Of a stretch of 64,000 nucleotides of DNA, positions 33,446-45,364 are shown one piece after another. How positions within the stretch are numbered: the first letter of the stretch is position 1; every line of letters begins with the position of its first letter. Origin of the DNA: Siphonodentalium dalli (lineage: Eukaryota; Mollusca; Scaphopoda; Gadilida; Siphonodentaliidae); NCBI GenBank assembly GCA_032622095.1, contig CP136062.1, forward strand, positions 16,089,710 through 16,153,709, in the 5' to 3' direction. Position numbers and translations under genes: made by a program. The notes below the pieces were generated by a model. It was not told the origin of the DNA, ran no database searches, and saw only the letters and a program-made list of their open reading frames with translations.

Positions 33446-33868
33446 GCGAAGATACATATCAACACCATCGCCATACCATATCAGTATAGTCTGTGTTACC
33501 ACCAGGGAGCAAAGAGACGGATCAACACCATCACCATATCAGTATAGTCTGTAGTACCCACGGGCAGCAACGAGACGGCTCAACACCATCACCATATCAT
33601 ATCAGTATAGTATGTAGTACACCAGGCAGCAAAGAGACGGATCAACACCATCACCATATCATATCAGTATAGTATGTAGTACCCACAGGGAGCAAAGAGA
33701 CGGATCAACACCATCACCATACCATATCAGTATAGTCTGTAGTACCACCAGGCAGCAAAGAGACGGATCAACACCATCACCATACCATATCAGTATAGTA
33801 TGTAGTACCCACAGGGAGCAAAGAGACGGATCAACACAATCACCATACCACATCATAGCTTTGTGTGA
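33446..33868 (+). repeat. 63-bp minisatellite, left block
   Basis: About 6-7 units of CACCATCACCATACCATATC, AGTATAGTCTGTAGTACC, CACAGGCAGCAAAGAGACGG, ATCAA with small deletions. The leftmost unit merges into the L1-like ORF1 (CCCAGACAGCGAAGATAC resembles the unit). Confidence 0.95.
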
Positions 33869-35086
33869 CCCACATTATGTGAGTAAAGGGGGGATGCCCT
33901 ATAGCAGAAGAGTCCACAATTAGAGGTACCATGTCTTACCCACCGGAAGCTGACATAAGCTAATGATAGGTAGAGCACTCTGCTGTATAGGCAGTTTCTG
34001 ATATAGTCATAAAGAGTAGGAAAATAAAAGATAGCAGAAACCCAGAGAACACATACAAATTTCGTGTTATGATTTATATTTCATAATAATATTTAATTTA
34101 ATCATTGTATGATCAAAGTTATGTGAAAAAGAAATAATCAAAAAAGCGAGGCCCCCTGGTCATTTCTGTAAATTTAGTACCCGTGAGGTCTCCATGTCGT
34201 TAATGTACATTTATTAACCACGAGTTTCCCAGTCCGGATCCCCCGTCTTTGTAAGATAATTGCGCTTAACATGTATATGCATATGTAAACCATAATATTT
34301 ATATACTTATTAAAAGATACCAACACTGAATTTTTTTTATTATCGAATTATCCACACACTATCGTGACAGGTTATTTCGTTTACTTGATCAAGGGAGGTC
34401 CCGTTGTTTGATCATCGGCAACCATAATTCCGTATTAAAATTAATTAATAGATAAACAAATCCTCATGCAAAAAGCAGCCCAGTCCAAAGGACAAACATG
34501 CAGCAAGCATCCACACATCACACGACAACATGTCCATCCTACACTTGTCATGATAATTGATATATAGGGCTGTTGTTAGTAAGTAATTAAATTACAAACC
34601 TATACATATGACATGGTGAACGCTCTTTAATATTATGTAGAGTATATAACAGTTGTGTATTGATATGGTACATCGGTTGGAATTGTGTTCAAAGTTCCCA
34701 TGCATACAAATTGTTATCGTGATAGCCGACAAAAACATGGGCCATCCCACATATATACAGGTATACAATCAACCATCCATAAGTTAAATGGTTTGTTGGT
34801 TAACGGGTCCTGTTTCTAAAGTGGTGTTGACATGTGGAGCTATGTAAACATGTCATATTTACTGTGTTTGAGTGTTTATTTTTTGAGTGTTTATTTTTTG
34901 ACTTATCGTACTAGCTTGATAACACAGAAGGAATCAATTGTTTGGAAAATGTTTACTAAGTCCGTTCCGAAATCATATTTTTGTACCGAAAGTTGGTCCT
35001 ATAAAAAAATGTTTGGCCACAGCAGCTCATCATGTACACCTCTGGTCTATAACAGATATAAAGCAATCTGTTATTTCATATATGGT
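33869..35086. repeat. Unique spacer inside the 63-bp array, with conserved block C copy 2
   Basis: Begins TAGCTTTGTGTGACCCACATT and holds block C at 33925-34045 (GAGGTACC, CACCGGAAGCTGACATAAGC, TAATGATAGG), related to 12546-12665. The remainder has no recognised gene. Confidence 0.6.
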
Positions 35087-37265
35087 TTCACCATCACCAT
35101 ATCAGTATAGTCTGTAGTACCCACGGGCAGCAAAGAGACGGATCAACACCATCACCATACCATATCAGTATAGTATGTAGTACCACCAGGCCGCAAAGAG
35201 ACGGATCAACACCATCACCATATCATATCAGTATAGTCTGTAGTACCCACGGGCAGCAAAGAGACGGATCAACACCATCACCATACCATATCAGTATAGT
35301 ATGTAGTACCACCAGGCCGCAAAGAGACGGATCAACACCATCACCATATCATATCAGTATAGTCTGTAGTACCCACGGGCAGCAAAGAGACGGATCAACA
35401 CCATCACCATACCATATCAGTATAGTATGTAGTACCACCAGGCCGCAAAGAGACGGATCAACACCATCACCATACCATATCAGTATAGTATGTAGTACCA
35501 CCAGGCCGCAAAGAGACGGATCAACACCATCACCATATCATATCAGTATAGTCTGTAGTACCCACGGGCAGCAAAGAGACGGATCAACACCATCACCATA
35601 CCATATCAGTATAGTATGTAGTACCACCAGGCCGCAAAGAGACGGATCAACACCATCACCATACCATATCAGTATAGTATGTAGTACCACCAGGCCGCAA
35701 AGAGACGGATCAACACCATCACCATATCATATCAGTATAGTCTGTAGTACCCACGGGCAGCAAAGAGACGGATCAACACCATCACCATACCATATCAGTA
35801 TAGTATGTAGTACCACCAGGCCGCAAAGAGACGGATCAACACCATCACCATACCATATCAGTATAGTCTGTAGTACCACCAGGCCGCAAAGAGACGGATC
35901 AACACCATCACCATACCATATCAGTATAGTATGTAGTACCACCAGGCAGCAAAGAGACGGATCAACACCATCACCATACCATATCAGTATAGTCTGTAGT
36001 ACCACCAGGCCGCAAAGAGACGGATCAACACCATCACCATACCATATCAGTATAGTATGTAGTACCCACGGGCAGCAAAGAGACGGATCAACACCATCAC
36101 CATACCATATCAGTATAGTCTGTAGTACCCACAGGCAGCAAAGAGACGGATCAACACCATCACCATACCATATCAGTATAGTCTGTAGTACCCACGGGCA
36201 GCAAAGAGACGGATCAACACCATCACCATACCATATCAGTATAGTCTGTAGTACCCACAGGCAGCAAAGAGACGGATCAACACCATCACCATACCATATC
36301 AGTATAGTCTGTAGTACCCACAGGCAGCAAAGAGACGGATCAACACCATCACCATATCATATCAGTATAGTATGTAGTACCCACGGGCAGCAAAGAGACG
36401 GATCAACACCATCACCATACCATATCAGTATAGTCTGTAGTACCCACGGGCAGCAAAGAGACGGATCAACACCATCACCATACCATATCAGTATAGTCTG
36501 TAGTACCCACAGGCAGCAAAGAGACGGATCAACACCATCACCATACCATATCAGTATAGTCTGTAGTACCCACAGGCAGCAAAGAGACGGATCAACACCA
36601 TCACCATATCATATCAGTATAGTATGTAGTACCCACGGGCAGCAAAGAGACGGATCAACACCATCACCATACCATATCAGTATAGTATGTAGTACCACCA
36701 GGCCGCAAAGAGACGGATCAACACCATCACCATACCATATCAGTATAGTATGTAGTACCCACAGGCAGCAAAGAGACGGATCAACACCATCACCATACCA
36801 TATCAGTATAGTCTGTAGTACCCACAGGCAGCAAAGAGACGGATCAACACCATCACCATATCATATCAGTATAGTCTGTAGTACCCACGGGCAGCAAAGA
36901 GACGGATCAACACCATCACCATACCATATCAGTATAGTATGTAGTACCACCAGGCCGCAAAGAGACGGGTCAACACCATCACCATACCATATCAGTATAG
37001 TCTGTAGTACCCACAGGCAGCAAAGAGACGGATCAACACCATCACCATACCATATCAGTATAGTATGTAGTACCACCAGGCAGCAAAGAGACGGATCAAC
37101 ACCATCACCATATCAGTATAGGCTGTAGTACCCCCAGGTAGCAAAGAGATGGATCAACACAATCACCATACCATATCAGTATAGTCTGTAGTACCCACGG
37201 ACAGCAACGAGACGGATCAACACCATCACCATACCATATCAGTATAGTCTGTAGTACCCACAGGT
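35087..37265 (+). repeat. 63-bp minisatellite, right block with higher-order pattern
   Basis: About 34 units of 63 bp. Two variants, CCCACGGGCAG and CCACCAGGCCG, alternate in runs such as ABAB then ABB ABB between 35.1 and 35.9 kb, and later units are mostly CCCACAGGCAG. Because 63 is a multiple of 3, the minus strand stays open with a 21-residue period. This is not taken as coding. Confidence 0.95.
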
Positions 37266-37497
37266 AGCAATTATTGCAGCCATTCAGGATGACACTTGCC
37301 CGATTCATAAAACGAAGAACACAGTTCATACAAACCTCCTTCCAGATCTAAAACGTGAAAGAGGTAAATTTGCCACAAATGCATTCGAAATTAGAAAGTT
37401 AAAGAAACCGAAGACCAGAATAAGACTTGTTAGCACTCAACTTAAGCTGGAAGTACGGTCAAATAACTCTGATAAATGGAGAATCTTCAGACAATAA
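37266..37497 (+). pseudogene. L1-like LINE ORF1, C-terminal half
   Basis: Plus frame reads HTNLLPDLKRERGKFATNAF, EIRKLKKPKTRIRLVST and QLKLEVRSNNSDKWRIF before a stop. The LPxxLKxERGKL..A..RK and RIRLVG/S..KLE.R phrases belong to the C-terminal domain of L1-like ORF1. It completes the N-terminal half at 32991-33445. The two halves are split by about 3.8 kb of minisatellite. Confidence 0.7.
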
Positions 37498-37569
37498 GTG
37501 TTCAGTGAATCTGCGATTTCTCAAAAATGATCGGTTACAGTTACCTGTAATCTCACTGTTGATTGATTT

Positions 37570-38700
37570 TCAGTACATTCTAGCATTAGGCCTGAGACAA
37601 AATATTTGGTGGTTCGGGTTTTGTTGGATACGTTCCCTGGAGCATGTTAGTGCTTCTGTCTTGAGTTCGTATTGAAGTTTGTCGATATCCTGTTGTAGCA
37701 CTATCGATCCAGTTTGAGGGTCATTGGTAGTAAATGCAATGGCTGTGTCATCGGCAAAGAGTCGAACATTACATTTAATATTTGCAACAATGTCAGTTAT
37801 AAATACAATAAAGAGAATATGGTCCAATACAGGGGCACTCCTGTTGTGATCACCCCCCCCCCCCAATTGAATTAACCATAACGTAGGACAACACGCTGCT
37901 GATGGTTAGACAGATATGATATGAACAATTGTAAAAGATGCCATGAAGTTTAAATAGTAAACTGTCGTGCCAGACTTTGTCAAATGCTTTACTATTGTCG
38001 GAAAAATAGTAATCGAATGTCACGCCCCTCGTTAAATGAATTACTGATATTGTTATATATTTCACACAACTGATTAGAATTTAAGTCAGTGGGTATGAAG
38101 CCAGACTGATGTTCGGTTTAAGTGTGACTTGACTAGAGATAAGTCATAAGATGTTTGGCGATGCAATTTTTCAAATAATTTGCTCATACAACTCAGAAGT
38201 GAAATACGACGATAATTTTCTGGATTGCTACGATCGCCTTTCTTGTGTATCGATTGCTCGTTTCAATTCCGCGGGAAAGTATGATTCGCGGAGAAAACGG
38301 TTGAACATCTGCGAAAGAGACTTGCTCAAGCTTTTACAATTATTCAATAATCGCGGGCATATACAATCAGGACCAGATGCTTTACCAGGCTGTATTGCCC
38401 TCAGCGTGTGGAAAACTTCTAGCTCGGTTATTTCTATACAATTCCGTGTAGAAAGATCGGGGTCATCAGCTAGCTACTGGATCTGAGGGTTTACATGACC
38501 TATCAATTGATACGATGCTGCATAAATAATTAGTGAGTACCTCTGAATTTTCCTCATCGGCCGAGAAGATGTTGCCTTGCCAATTTAAAGGTGACACATT
38601 GTCAGATCTATTGGTGGAAAGACGAATAAAAGTTGTCCATCACATACTGTCCGTTGTCATGTGATCATGTAGGATTTCTTGCACCATTGTGAGATGTATT
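37570..38700 (-). pseudogene. Decayed non-LTR reverse transcriptase
   Basis: Minus-strand pieces in order: a linker (SDNVSPLNWQGNIF, 38.6 kb), RAIQPGKASGPDCICPRLLN (38.35 kb), HKKGDRSNPENYRRISLLS (38.2 kb), FSDNSKAFDKVWHDSLLFKL (38.0 kb, motif A), PVLDHILFIVFITDI and RLFADDTAIAF (37.75 kb, motif C, FADD intact). At least three frame breaks and a C tract (37853-37864) disrupt it. Motif spacing matches a jockey-like reverse transcriptase palm. The endonuclease is not visible. Confidence 0.8.
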
Positions 38701-39650
38701 CGTTTGGCCGATCTCACTTCATTAATCAAATCGTTGCGAATTTGACGATATTTACACCAGACTGCGGGGGTATTTCTTCTTTTTGCAATTTTGTGTATTC
38801 GGTTTCAAAATCTAAGCGTTTACAAACAAGATGTGGTTATTTGTTATTTTTGAACACACGGATGCACTATAGCTGCTGTGAAAACGAAGAAATCGTTAAA
38901 AAACGTTGATCATAATATTTCGTGAGCGCGATTCAACAAACACTCATCAAAATCATCTAAATACTCGTTTCAAATGATTTAAATTTTAATAACACGTTGA
39001 TGTGTGCAACAAAATATGATCATGTGTTATGTTTGTATTCTAGAGCGCATCAGAATTGGTGAAAAAATCTAGAAATTTGCAAAAATCTGCGAAGACAATA
39101 TTTATCGAAAGTGCCCAGCTGGGCGGTTCCACGTTATTCGATAAATATCGTCTCAAAACTCGTTTTAAAAGATGTTCTTATAAAAACCCTTTAATGTGAA
39201 TGTTTAAAAATGGTCACTTGTTGTGTTACAACGTGGAAACATCTTTGTATTGATGTATAGAATTAGAAATTAGCGAAAATTGGGCGAAAACTGAGTGAAA
39301 ATTAGCGAATATTTACTTCGGTCACCCGTCGATGCTTCGGACTGCTATATTCGCTCCTAAAGCTTTCTAATGACAAGTTTTCGGGATATTCGCAAAGAAA
39401 TATATATATTAGTTGTCCAAAAGTAATAATCAATCACTATTGCGTCCAAAATATCCTTTAATTTGGAGTTTACTCTAATACCGCCCAGCTGGGCCGCCCA
39501 GTAGGGGCTTTTATACTATTTTTTCAAAATCGCCCAGCTGGGCCGCCCAGCTGGGCTTTTATAGGGTCTCCCTAATTAAGAACTTAATCCGGGGGTCATC
39601 CATTCAGGTTCGTCTCTCCGACAGTGAATTGTTTGTGTGGGATATGTTTT
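38701..39650. other. Unassigned, with GCCCAGCTGGGC palindromes
   Basis: The 12-bp palindrome GCCCAGCTGGGC occurs at about 39114, 39482, 39532 and 39546, with half sites between. No gene was seen. Confidence 0.5.
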
Positions 39651-39667
39651 TGCATGACATCAGTCAG

Positions 39668-39778
39668 TTTTTCTGTTAAAGTACTTTTATTCGACTGGTA
39701 TGTATTCTGTTACAGTACTTTTATTCGACTGGTATGTATTCTGTTACAGTACTTTTATTCGACTGGTTTGTATTCAAA
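39668..39778 (+). repeat. 34-bp tandem repeat, three copies
   Basis: Three near-identical copies of TTACAGTACTTTTATTCGAC followed by TGGTATGTATTCTG. Confidence 0.9.
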
Positions 39779-39844
39779 CAATTATGGCCACTCGGAAGAT
39801 TCTATTTGATTGTTAATGGCAGTAAAATCTGCTTGTTCGTATTT

Positions 39845-40475
39845 ACACTCCTAGAAAAAATTGGAACCCAATGGTTCTTCATTGGTTCCCCACTTGTCCT
39901 CCAGGCGGAACCAAATGAAGAACCAACTGGTTCTTCAGGGGACCTAGAACCATTTGGTTCTTCAGATTTGGGTGTATCGGGAACCAAACCAAGAACCATT
40001 TGGTTCCTCATTATTGTGACTATTAAGAACCAAATCTAGAACCATTTGGTTCTTCATTATTTATACACCGCAGAACCAGTTGGTTCTCCACGACTGAATA
40101 TTTGGTTCTTCGTTGATATAATTGGTTCTTCATGTGGAACCATTTGGTTCTTCGGGAATAATAATTTGGTTCTTCAAGAGTAATAATGGTTCCTCACAGA
40201 GAAAATTGAAGAACCAAATTTGGTTCTTCATGTTTGTCCTCCAGGCGGAACCAATAGGTTCTTCATGATTAAAATTTGGTTCTTCATCCCAAGAACCAAA
40301 TGGTTCTTCATTGGTTCTCCCTCAAGAACCAATCTCTGGTTCTTCATTGGTTCCAGTTTGGTTCTTCCCCAAGAACCAATTTGCCCTCCTCCCTTCCCCG
40401 AAGAACCATTGGTTCTTCATTTAGAATAAATTTGGTTCCTTGTTGGATACATGCTCAAGAACCAGTTGGTTCTAG
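39845..40475. repeat. Dense GGTTCTTC/GAAGAACC repeat (MITE D)
   Basis: About two dozen GGTTCTT or AAGAACC motifs in both orientations, many as small dyads such as GAAGAACCAACTGGTTCTTC. It starts CACTCCTAGAAAAA directly after TTCGTATTTA. The other copies end TTCTTAGAGTG at 46.03 kb, so a terminal CACTC..GAGTG pair with a TA target is likely. Frames rich in G-S-S and R-T on both strands are by-products. Confidence 0.75.
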
Positions 40476-40649
40476 TAACAGAGATTGCATTATCAGCACT
40501 GAAAATGCATTTCATTCTGTGTATACAGGTGAATCAGAAGAAAAATGTTGCATAAAGATAATCATTTATTCATTAAACTTGAAAAATATTCTAAATATAG
40601 TCAGGTGGAATTTTGGCACAATATGTTTAAGAATTCAGTATTTTAAAGA

Positions 40650-41047
40650 AACCCAATCCGATCAGATGCTTCTAAGTTATTATTTCTTTGGCTTTGGGTG
40701 TAAAAAATATTTGATTCGAGTCGAGGAACCCACCCATCTCAAAGCTCAGATTGATTAGATATCGATGTTGCAAATGTGCTGTTTCTATTGTTTGTGGTCC
40801 AATCTTTTCGACGACGATGCGCTAAAAACGGACAAATTGCAGTTGTAAGATGGATAAATCTAAAATCAAGTTGTAACTATTAACAAGAAAAGATTGGACC
40901 ACAAACACATAGAAACAGCACATTTCAAACATCGATATCTAATCAATCTGAGGTTTGATGGATGGCTTCCTCGACTAGAATTGAATATTTTTTTACCCCC
41001 GAAGCCAAAGAAATAGTAATTTAGAAGCATCGGATCGGATTGAGTAC
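40650..41047. mobile_element. Long inverted-repeat MITE
   Basis: Left arm (CCCAATCCGATCAGATGCTT .. AAGCTCAGATTGATTAGATA .. GTGGTCCAATCTTTTC) and right arm are near reverse complements of about 165 bp around a spacer of about 60 bp. A related single arm lies at 53780-53930. Confidence 0.85.
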
Positions 41048-41328
41048 CTTTAAGGATAGCAGACCATACTTGTAGCTTGTCGATTTATTTGTCACATTAA
41101 AATAAATATTTTAGGACAAACAATTTTTTCAGTGGATCAATAATCTCATTTATCACATAATTTGGCCATAAAATCAGTTTCATAATTATCGGTAATAGAC
41201 ACTTTTAATATCAGCGCGTGCGATGACGTCACGGCGTTCTTCAAATAACTTGCGATCGCTGTAGTTTATGATTGTTTTTTTCGATGAATATTTCGCGTTG
41301 CTTCGGGTTTATTTGATCATGTGATAAA

Positions 41329-41475
41329 AGGTATCTCACACTCGTCCTATTTTATACGTAATTTATCAACCTCGTCCTTTAAATTCAATTTGAGCCTCGG
41401 TAAACCTCGGCTCAAATCGAATTTAGTGAACTCGGTTGATAAATTCCGTATAAAATAGAAACTCATGTGAGATCC
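41329..41475. repeat. Inverted repeat, about 68-bp arms
   Basis: GGTATCTCACACTCGTCCTA through CAATTTGAGCC faces GGCTCAAATCGAATTTAG through GTGAGATCCT with a TCGGTAAACCTC loop. Confidence 0.8.
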
Positions 41476-41555
41476 TCTATTTATGGTTTTGTTTTAAACG
41501 TGAAATTTTGAAAGATATTTATAAATTCACCATCATTCCCTTGCCAATTTTGTTG

Positions 41556-42327
41556 TAAACGCCTCAAAAAAAGAAAGTCCCCCCCCCTAATATATTCGGT
41601 AATATTTTATGAGATATTGGATGGATTTTGATGAAAATCTCTGAATGACTTGAGGTACCAGAGACATCAAGTGTGATATAAGCACTATGCGGTGAGGTGA
41701 CATATGGCTGAGTGAGCATGAATTGAATGGAAAAGGGCCACTTTTAAAAAAGTTGCAAAAATACAGATAGAGTGATCAGTCATTCGGCTGTGCTGTTGTC
41801 CCCCCATTTCTCGCACGGGCTTGAAACATCCTTATCTGTTGGTACCTCAATGCCTATATGGTTTACTGAAAAAGGGCTTCAAATAGACTGATTACAATAA
41901 CTCTGTGTCGTCCACAGCATGTAACTGCATTACTGCAAGGTGTCTTTCCAAATTAATGTTGTTAGCCTGAATGGCCTGGGTATGCAGTGGGCACATTGGG
42001 TCCCGAAGATAACACGCATGTTATCGTGGATAAGTGTCACTTTTTGACCACATTTACAGCCAGTAGCAACTTGAGTGAACAATGGAACACTGGAGTGATT
42101 GTTCACTCTAAGTCAAGTGTTTTGCAGCTTTTGAAAAGCACCACTCTTCCAATCAATTTGTGCTCAGTCGGCCATAACATAACACACAAGACCTTGTCTC
42201 GTACACTGTGCAGGCTCTGAACCAGATAGCACAAAACAATTGAATGATGTTTCGTCAAAACCCATCTCATATTTCATAACATATTAACAAATATATTAGG
42301 GGGGACTTACTTTTTTTGAGGTGTTTA
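41556..42327. mobile_element. Non-autonomous DNA transposon with CCTCAAAAAAAG ends
   Basis: Left TAAACGCCTCAAAAAAAG then AAAGTCCCCCCCCCTAATATATT, right AATATATTAGGGGGGACTTA then CTTTTTTTGAGGTGTTTA, are imperfect TIRs of about 45 bp. The interior (about 680 bp) has a 77-codon frame without recognised motif. The superfamily was not determined. Confidence 0.75.
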
Positions 42328-42474
42328 GAACCCCAAATGTCATGTTGACAATTTTGTTTATGTATCTATTTGCGATAAATCATGAGTTTAGTGACCAACT
42401 GAATTACCATTTGATGTTAAATGGGATATTAATGAGAATTTATCAGGCCTCAAAATAATGTGCTGGACATTTTG

Positions 42475-42675
42475 AAGAATGAGGTCACCAGAGGGTGGGT
42501 TTAGTGATGCTACCCCTCATAGTGGGCTAGCATCACCAAATTAATCCAATGGGACTCATTCTGTTTAGGAATTGATCAGCTATGAGGTCCTCAGAGGGTA
42601 AATTTGGTGATGCTAGCCTGCTATGTGGGTTCCATCACTAAATGCACCCTTTAGGGACTTCATTCTGCAAATGAC
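42475..42675. repeat. Repeat family A, two modules
   Basis: GAATGAGGTCACCAGAGGGT, AGCATCACCAAATTAATCC, GGGACTCATTCTG, then a second module GAGGTCCTCAGAGGGTAAAT through GGGACTTCATTCTGCAAATG. More diverged than the copies near 1.5 kb. Confidence 0.75.
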
Positions 42676-44203
42676 CGGCACCTTATTTAGCTGCCTGGAA
42701 ATACTTCAGACTAGTACCATTTAAATTTTCTCTGGGAGTAGTCAGAATCATATTGATGCATATTTTCTGGACGTTTTAGAAATATGCGACACGTGTTGAC
42801 TTCACCATACGATTTCCCGGTTCTTTCCAATAATATTAATAAATTATTACCCGTTTCAACAACGCCAAACAGTTGTTAGAAAATGAACACAGCAGCTAGA
42901 ATAGTATCAAATAGCGACGCTGCGATGTGTATACATTAACAACCAATGTCAAGCCACAATAGAAGTGCAACTACTGATGCAAAATGTCCATTCAGAAAGT
43001 CAACAAATGATATGCACAAATTAAACCAGATCTAATTATTTGGGAACTTGACATTCGTGTACACAGATTTGAGTGTATATGGTTCCGGAAGATGCCACTC
43101 CAAATGAATCCATTTGTTATTGTCCTCGATAGTTCAGACTTCTCGCAAGAGACTAATAAACAAACACATGCCTCATGTGCGCGAAAACCAGAACATACAC
43201 ATAGCTTGTTCTGATTAGCCCCAGAAAAAAATAAGGTGGAATATATCAATAGCTCAATTGAATCTTGATATTTCACTTTGCAACATAGTAGTCGTGTCAT
43301 ATATCACAAAGACCATATATACAAATCACGAATATGTCAATAGTGCGAATTAGCTTATTGAGCCACACAGTTGCACCAAATAGTGAGATTTGAGAAAACA
43401 TTAAACTTTTGTATTTGTATGACAACTGGTAAGATATTCTGAAGTCGCTCCCATCCGACGCCCTCAGCATTCACATTCCTTGACGTTTTAATAGAAAGAA
43501 TGGGACTTTATCTGACTACTCTGGTAACAATGCTGGTCCACAGTTTCATAGCTGACATGCTTAGAGCGGGGAACGTAAAAGTGTTTCTCATCCTTATTTT
43601 GAAGGTCACATTGTCGTTCATTCTTATTTTGAATATCAGAGTTCTCTGTTAACACGGTTTAACACGGTTTCACCTGACCTCTCTGCATTTAGATTCCAAC
43701 TACATTCCTATGTGAATCTTCAGAATGAAATTGTCTACTAAATATATTTTCGTCAATCATCTCGAATGGACACACATCACATTTGAAGACAGCTCCGCTA
43801 GATGGGCGATATCTTTCCAAAATGACATCTCAATGAAACAGATCGCCGGCACACATAGTCACAAAAGTTACGTAATTTGACACGGTTCTTGTCTATATGC
43901 AGCAACTGATCACGTTTCAGGGATAACCGGTCTTTGAAACTGACCTGACACGTTGGACATCTACAAATAAAAAATAATATCTCATTAAGGGACTCAGGGC
44001 CTTAAACGTAAATGGCTCATTCGAACTGCCAAAACTATTGATGCACCGGCTTCATATGCTCTGAAAAACAGTTTGCGATACTTGGAAAAATTCTGAAGCT
44101 AATAATATTATTTCTATCATGGAGCATAAACCGGGCTGTGGCTTCAATATCCCTTCCATGATGGGATCGGCACAGCAGATGCAGAATTAAATATCATGTG
44201 ACA
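42676..44203. other. No recognised feature
   Basis: No gene or structured repeat was recognised. A CTTATTTTGAAGGTCAC/CTTATTTTGAATATCAG pair is at about 43600-43640 and a doubled AACACGGTTT near 43655. Confidence 0.35.
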
Positions 44204-44330
44204 GGAATTCTCTTATATATGCGAGTCTCCCATAGGCAGCCTCGCATATACCAGAGAATGCACTGACTTATAGTCATGGTAAATATTGTTAGGATCATGC
44301 ATTCTCTTAATAAGCATCTCATTTTAGGAA
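44204..44330. repeat. Degraded hairpin module H
   Basis: GAATTCTCTTATATATGCGA, CCCATAGGCAGCC, TCGCATATACCAGAGAATGC, and a half-copy CATGCATTCTCTTA at 44297. An old copy of the family. Confidence 0.65.
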
Positions 44331-44964
44331 GCTCCAGCCAAGGCAGGGTTAATAAAAGGCCACAAGTTCCCAAATAAGGTGGCTTTGTTTGACAATGTAT
44401 TTTCGTGTGATTAATCCACATAGTAAATTTGAAAGGTATTGGATAATCATAATTTGAGTTAACATCTAGACAACAAAATAATCATCAAATTCTAATTCGA
44501 AAAGGGACATAACTCCACCAGAAATGGTTGAATGGATCCAAATCTTCCATGCGCTAAGTTTCATCAAATTGTGTTACTGACTACTGTTAAAGTTATCATG
44601 CGGGCAACAGATGATGGCAAGACATGGATGCATACCACGCAGACACACGGGCACCGCTCATTTCTATATTATATAATTATTATTCTATGTCAATCAGCAA
44701 TTAGGGCCTACATGTAAAACTTTGTTGTTATTATAAATAATTCTCCAATAATCAGATTTTGCGTATAAAAACTATTGCTATATGCTACTTCTAGATTACT
44801 GATAACATTCCTATCAGTCTAATAAAAGACCTCTCCAGTTGAACTTATTATCTTAATATTTCCTGAGAGAACTACATGTACTCGTCAATGATTATTTAGT
44901 ACAGAAAGGGTTAATGACTTTATATTCGCTGGCGAGCAAGCTTGCAATATTGTGTATGTCATTT
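44331..44964. other. No recognised feature
   Basis: Short frames only. AT-rich. Confidence 0.3.
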
Positions 44965-45260
44965 GCAGAATGAGGTCCCCAGATCATGAATTTAGTGACA
45001 CTATCCTGCCCAGCAGGCTAGCATCACCAAATTCACACTCTGAGAACTTCATTCAGCTTAAGCCTCAACTGCTATGGGAGACCTAGGATCCCATTGACGT
45101 TCCCCAGTTGAAGTTGGTGATGTTCACCCATTAGTTAATTTGATTATGCATTTTATCTTCTGCAAATTAGGGGATATAGAAATTTCTAAGAAGGAAAAAA
45201 GTAACTAAAATCAATGTTAATTTGAGACTACAGATATTTCCCAGATGAGGCCTAAGCAGA
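44965..45260. repeat. Repeat family A, degraded long copy
   Basis: GCAGAATGAGGTCCCCAGAT, GGCTAGCATCACCAAATTCA, then CCCCAGTTGAAGTTGGTGAT and AGATGAGGCCTAAGCAGAAT in the order seen at 52.4 kb. Confidence 0.65.
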
Positions 45261-45364
45261 ATGATAATACTATCGGTGCTGATATGTCGATGAATTACTG
45301 CTCTGAGGCCAGTCAGAGTGCTTGGTGATAAGTTTATGCCTTGATTTTTGGTTTCACTTAAGTT

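Noticed and set aside
35727-36005. Metal-binding or structural repeat protein from the 63-bp array
   Set aside because: No start or end outside the array, and the array interrupts a LINE ORF1.
33659-37329. Minus-strand frames repeating WYGDGVDPSLC
   Set aside because: They are by-products of the 63-bp minisatellite. Other frames are equally repetitive.
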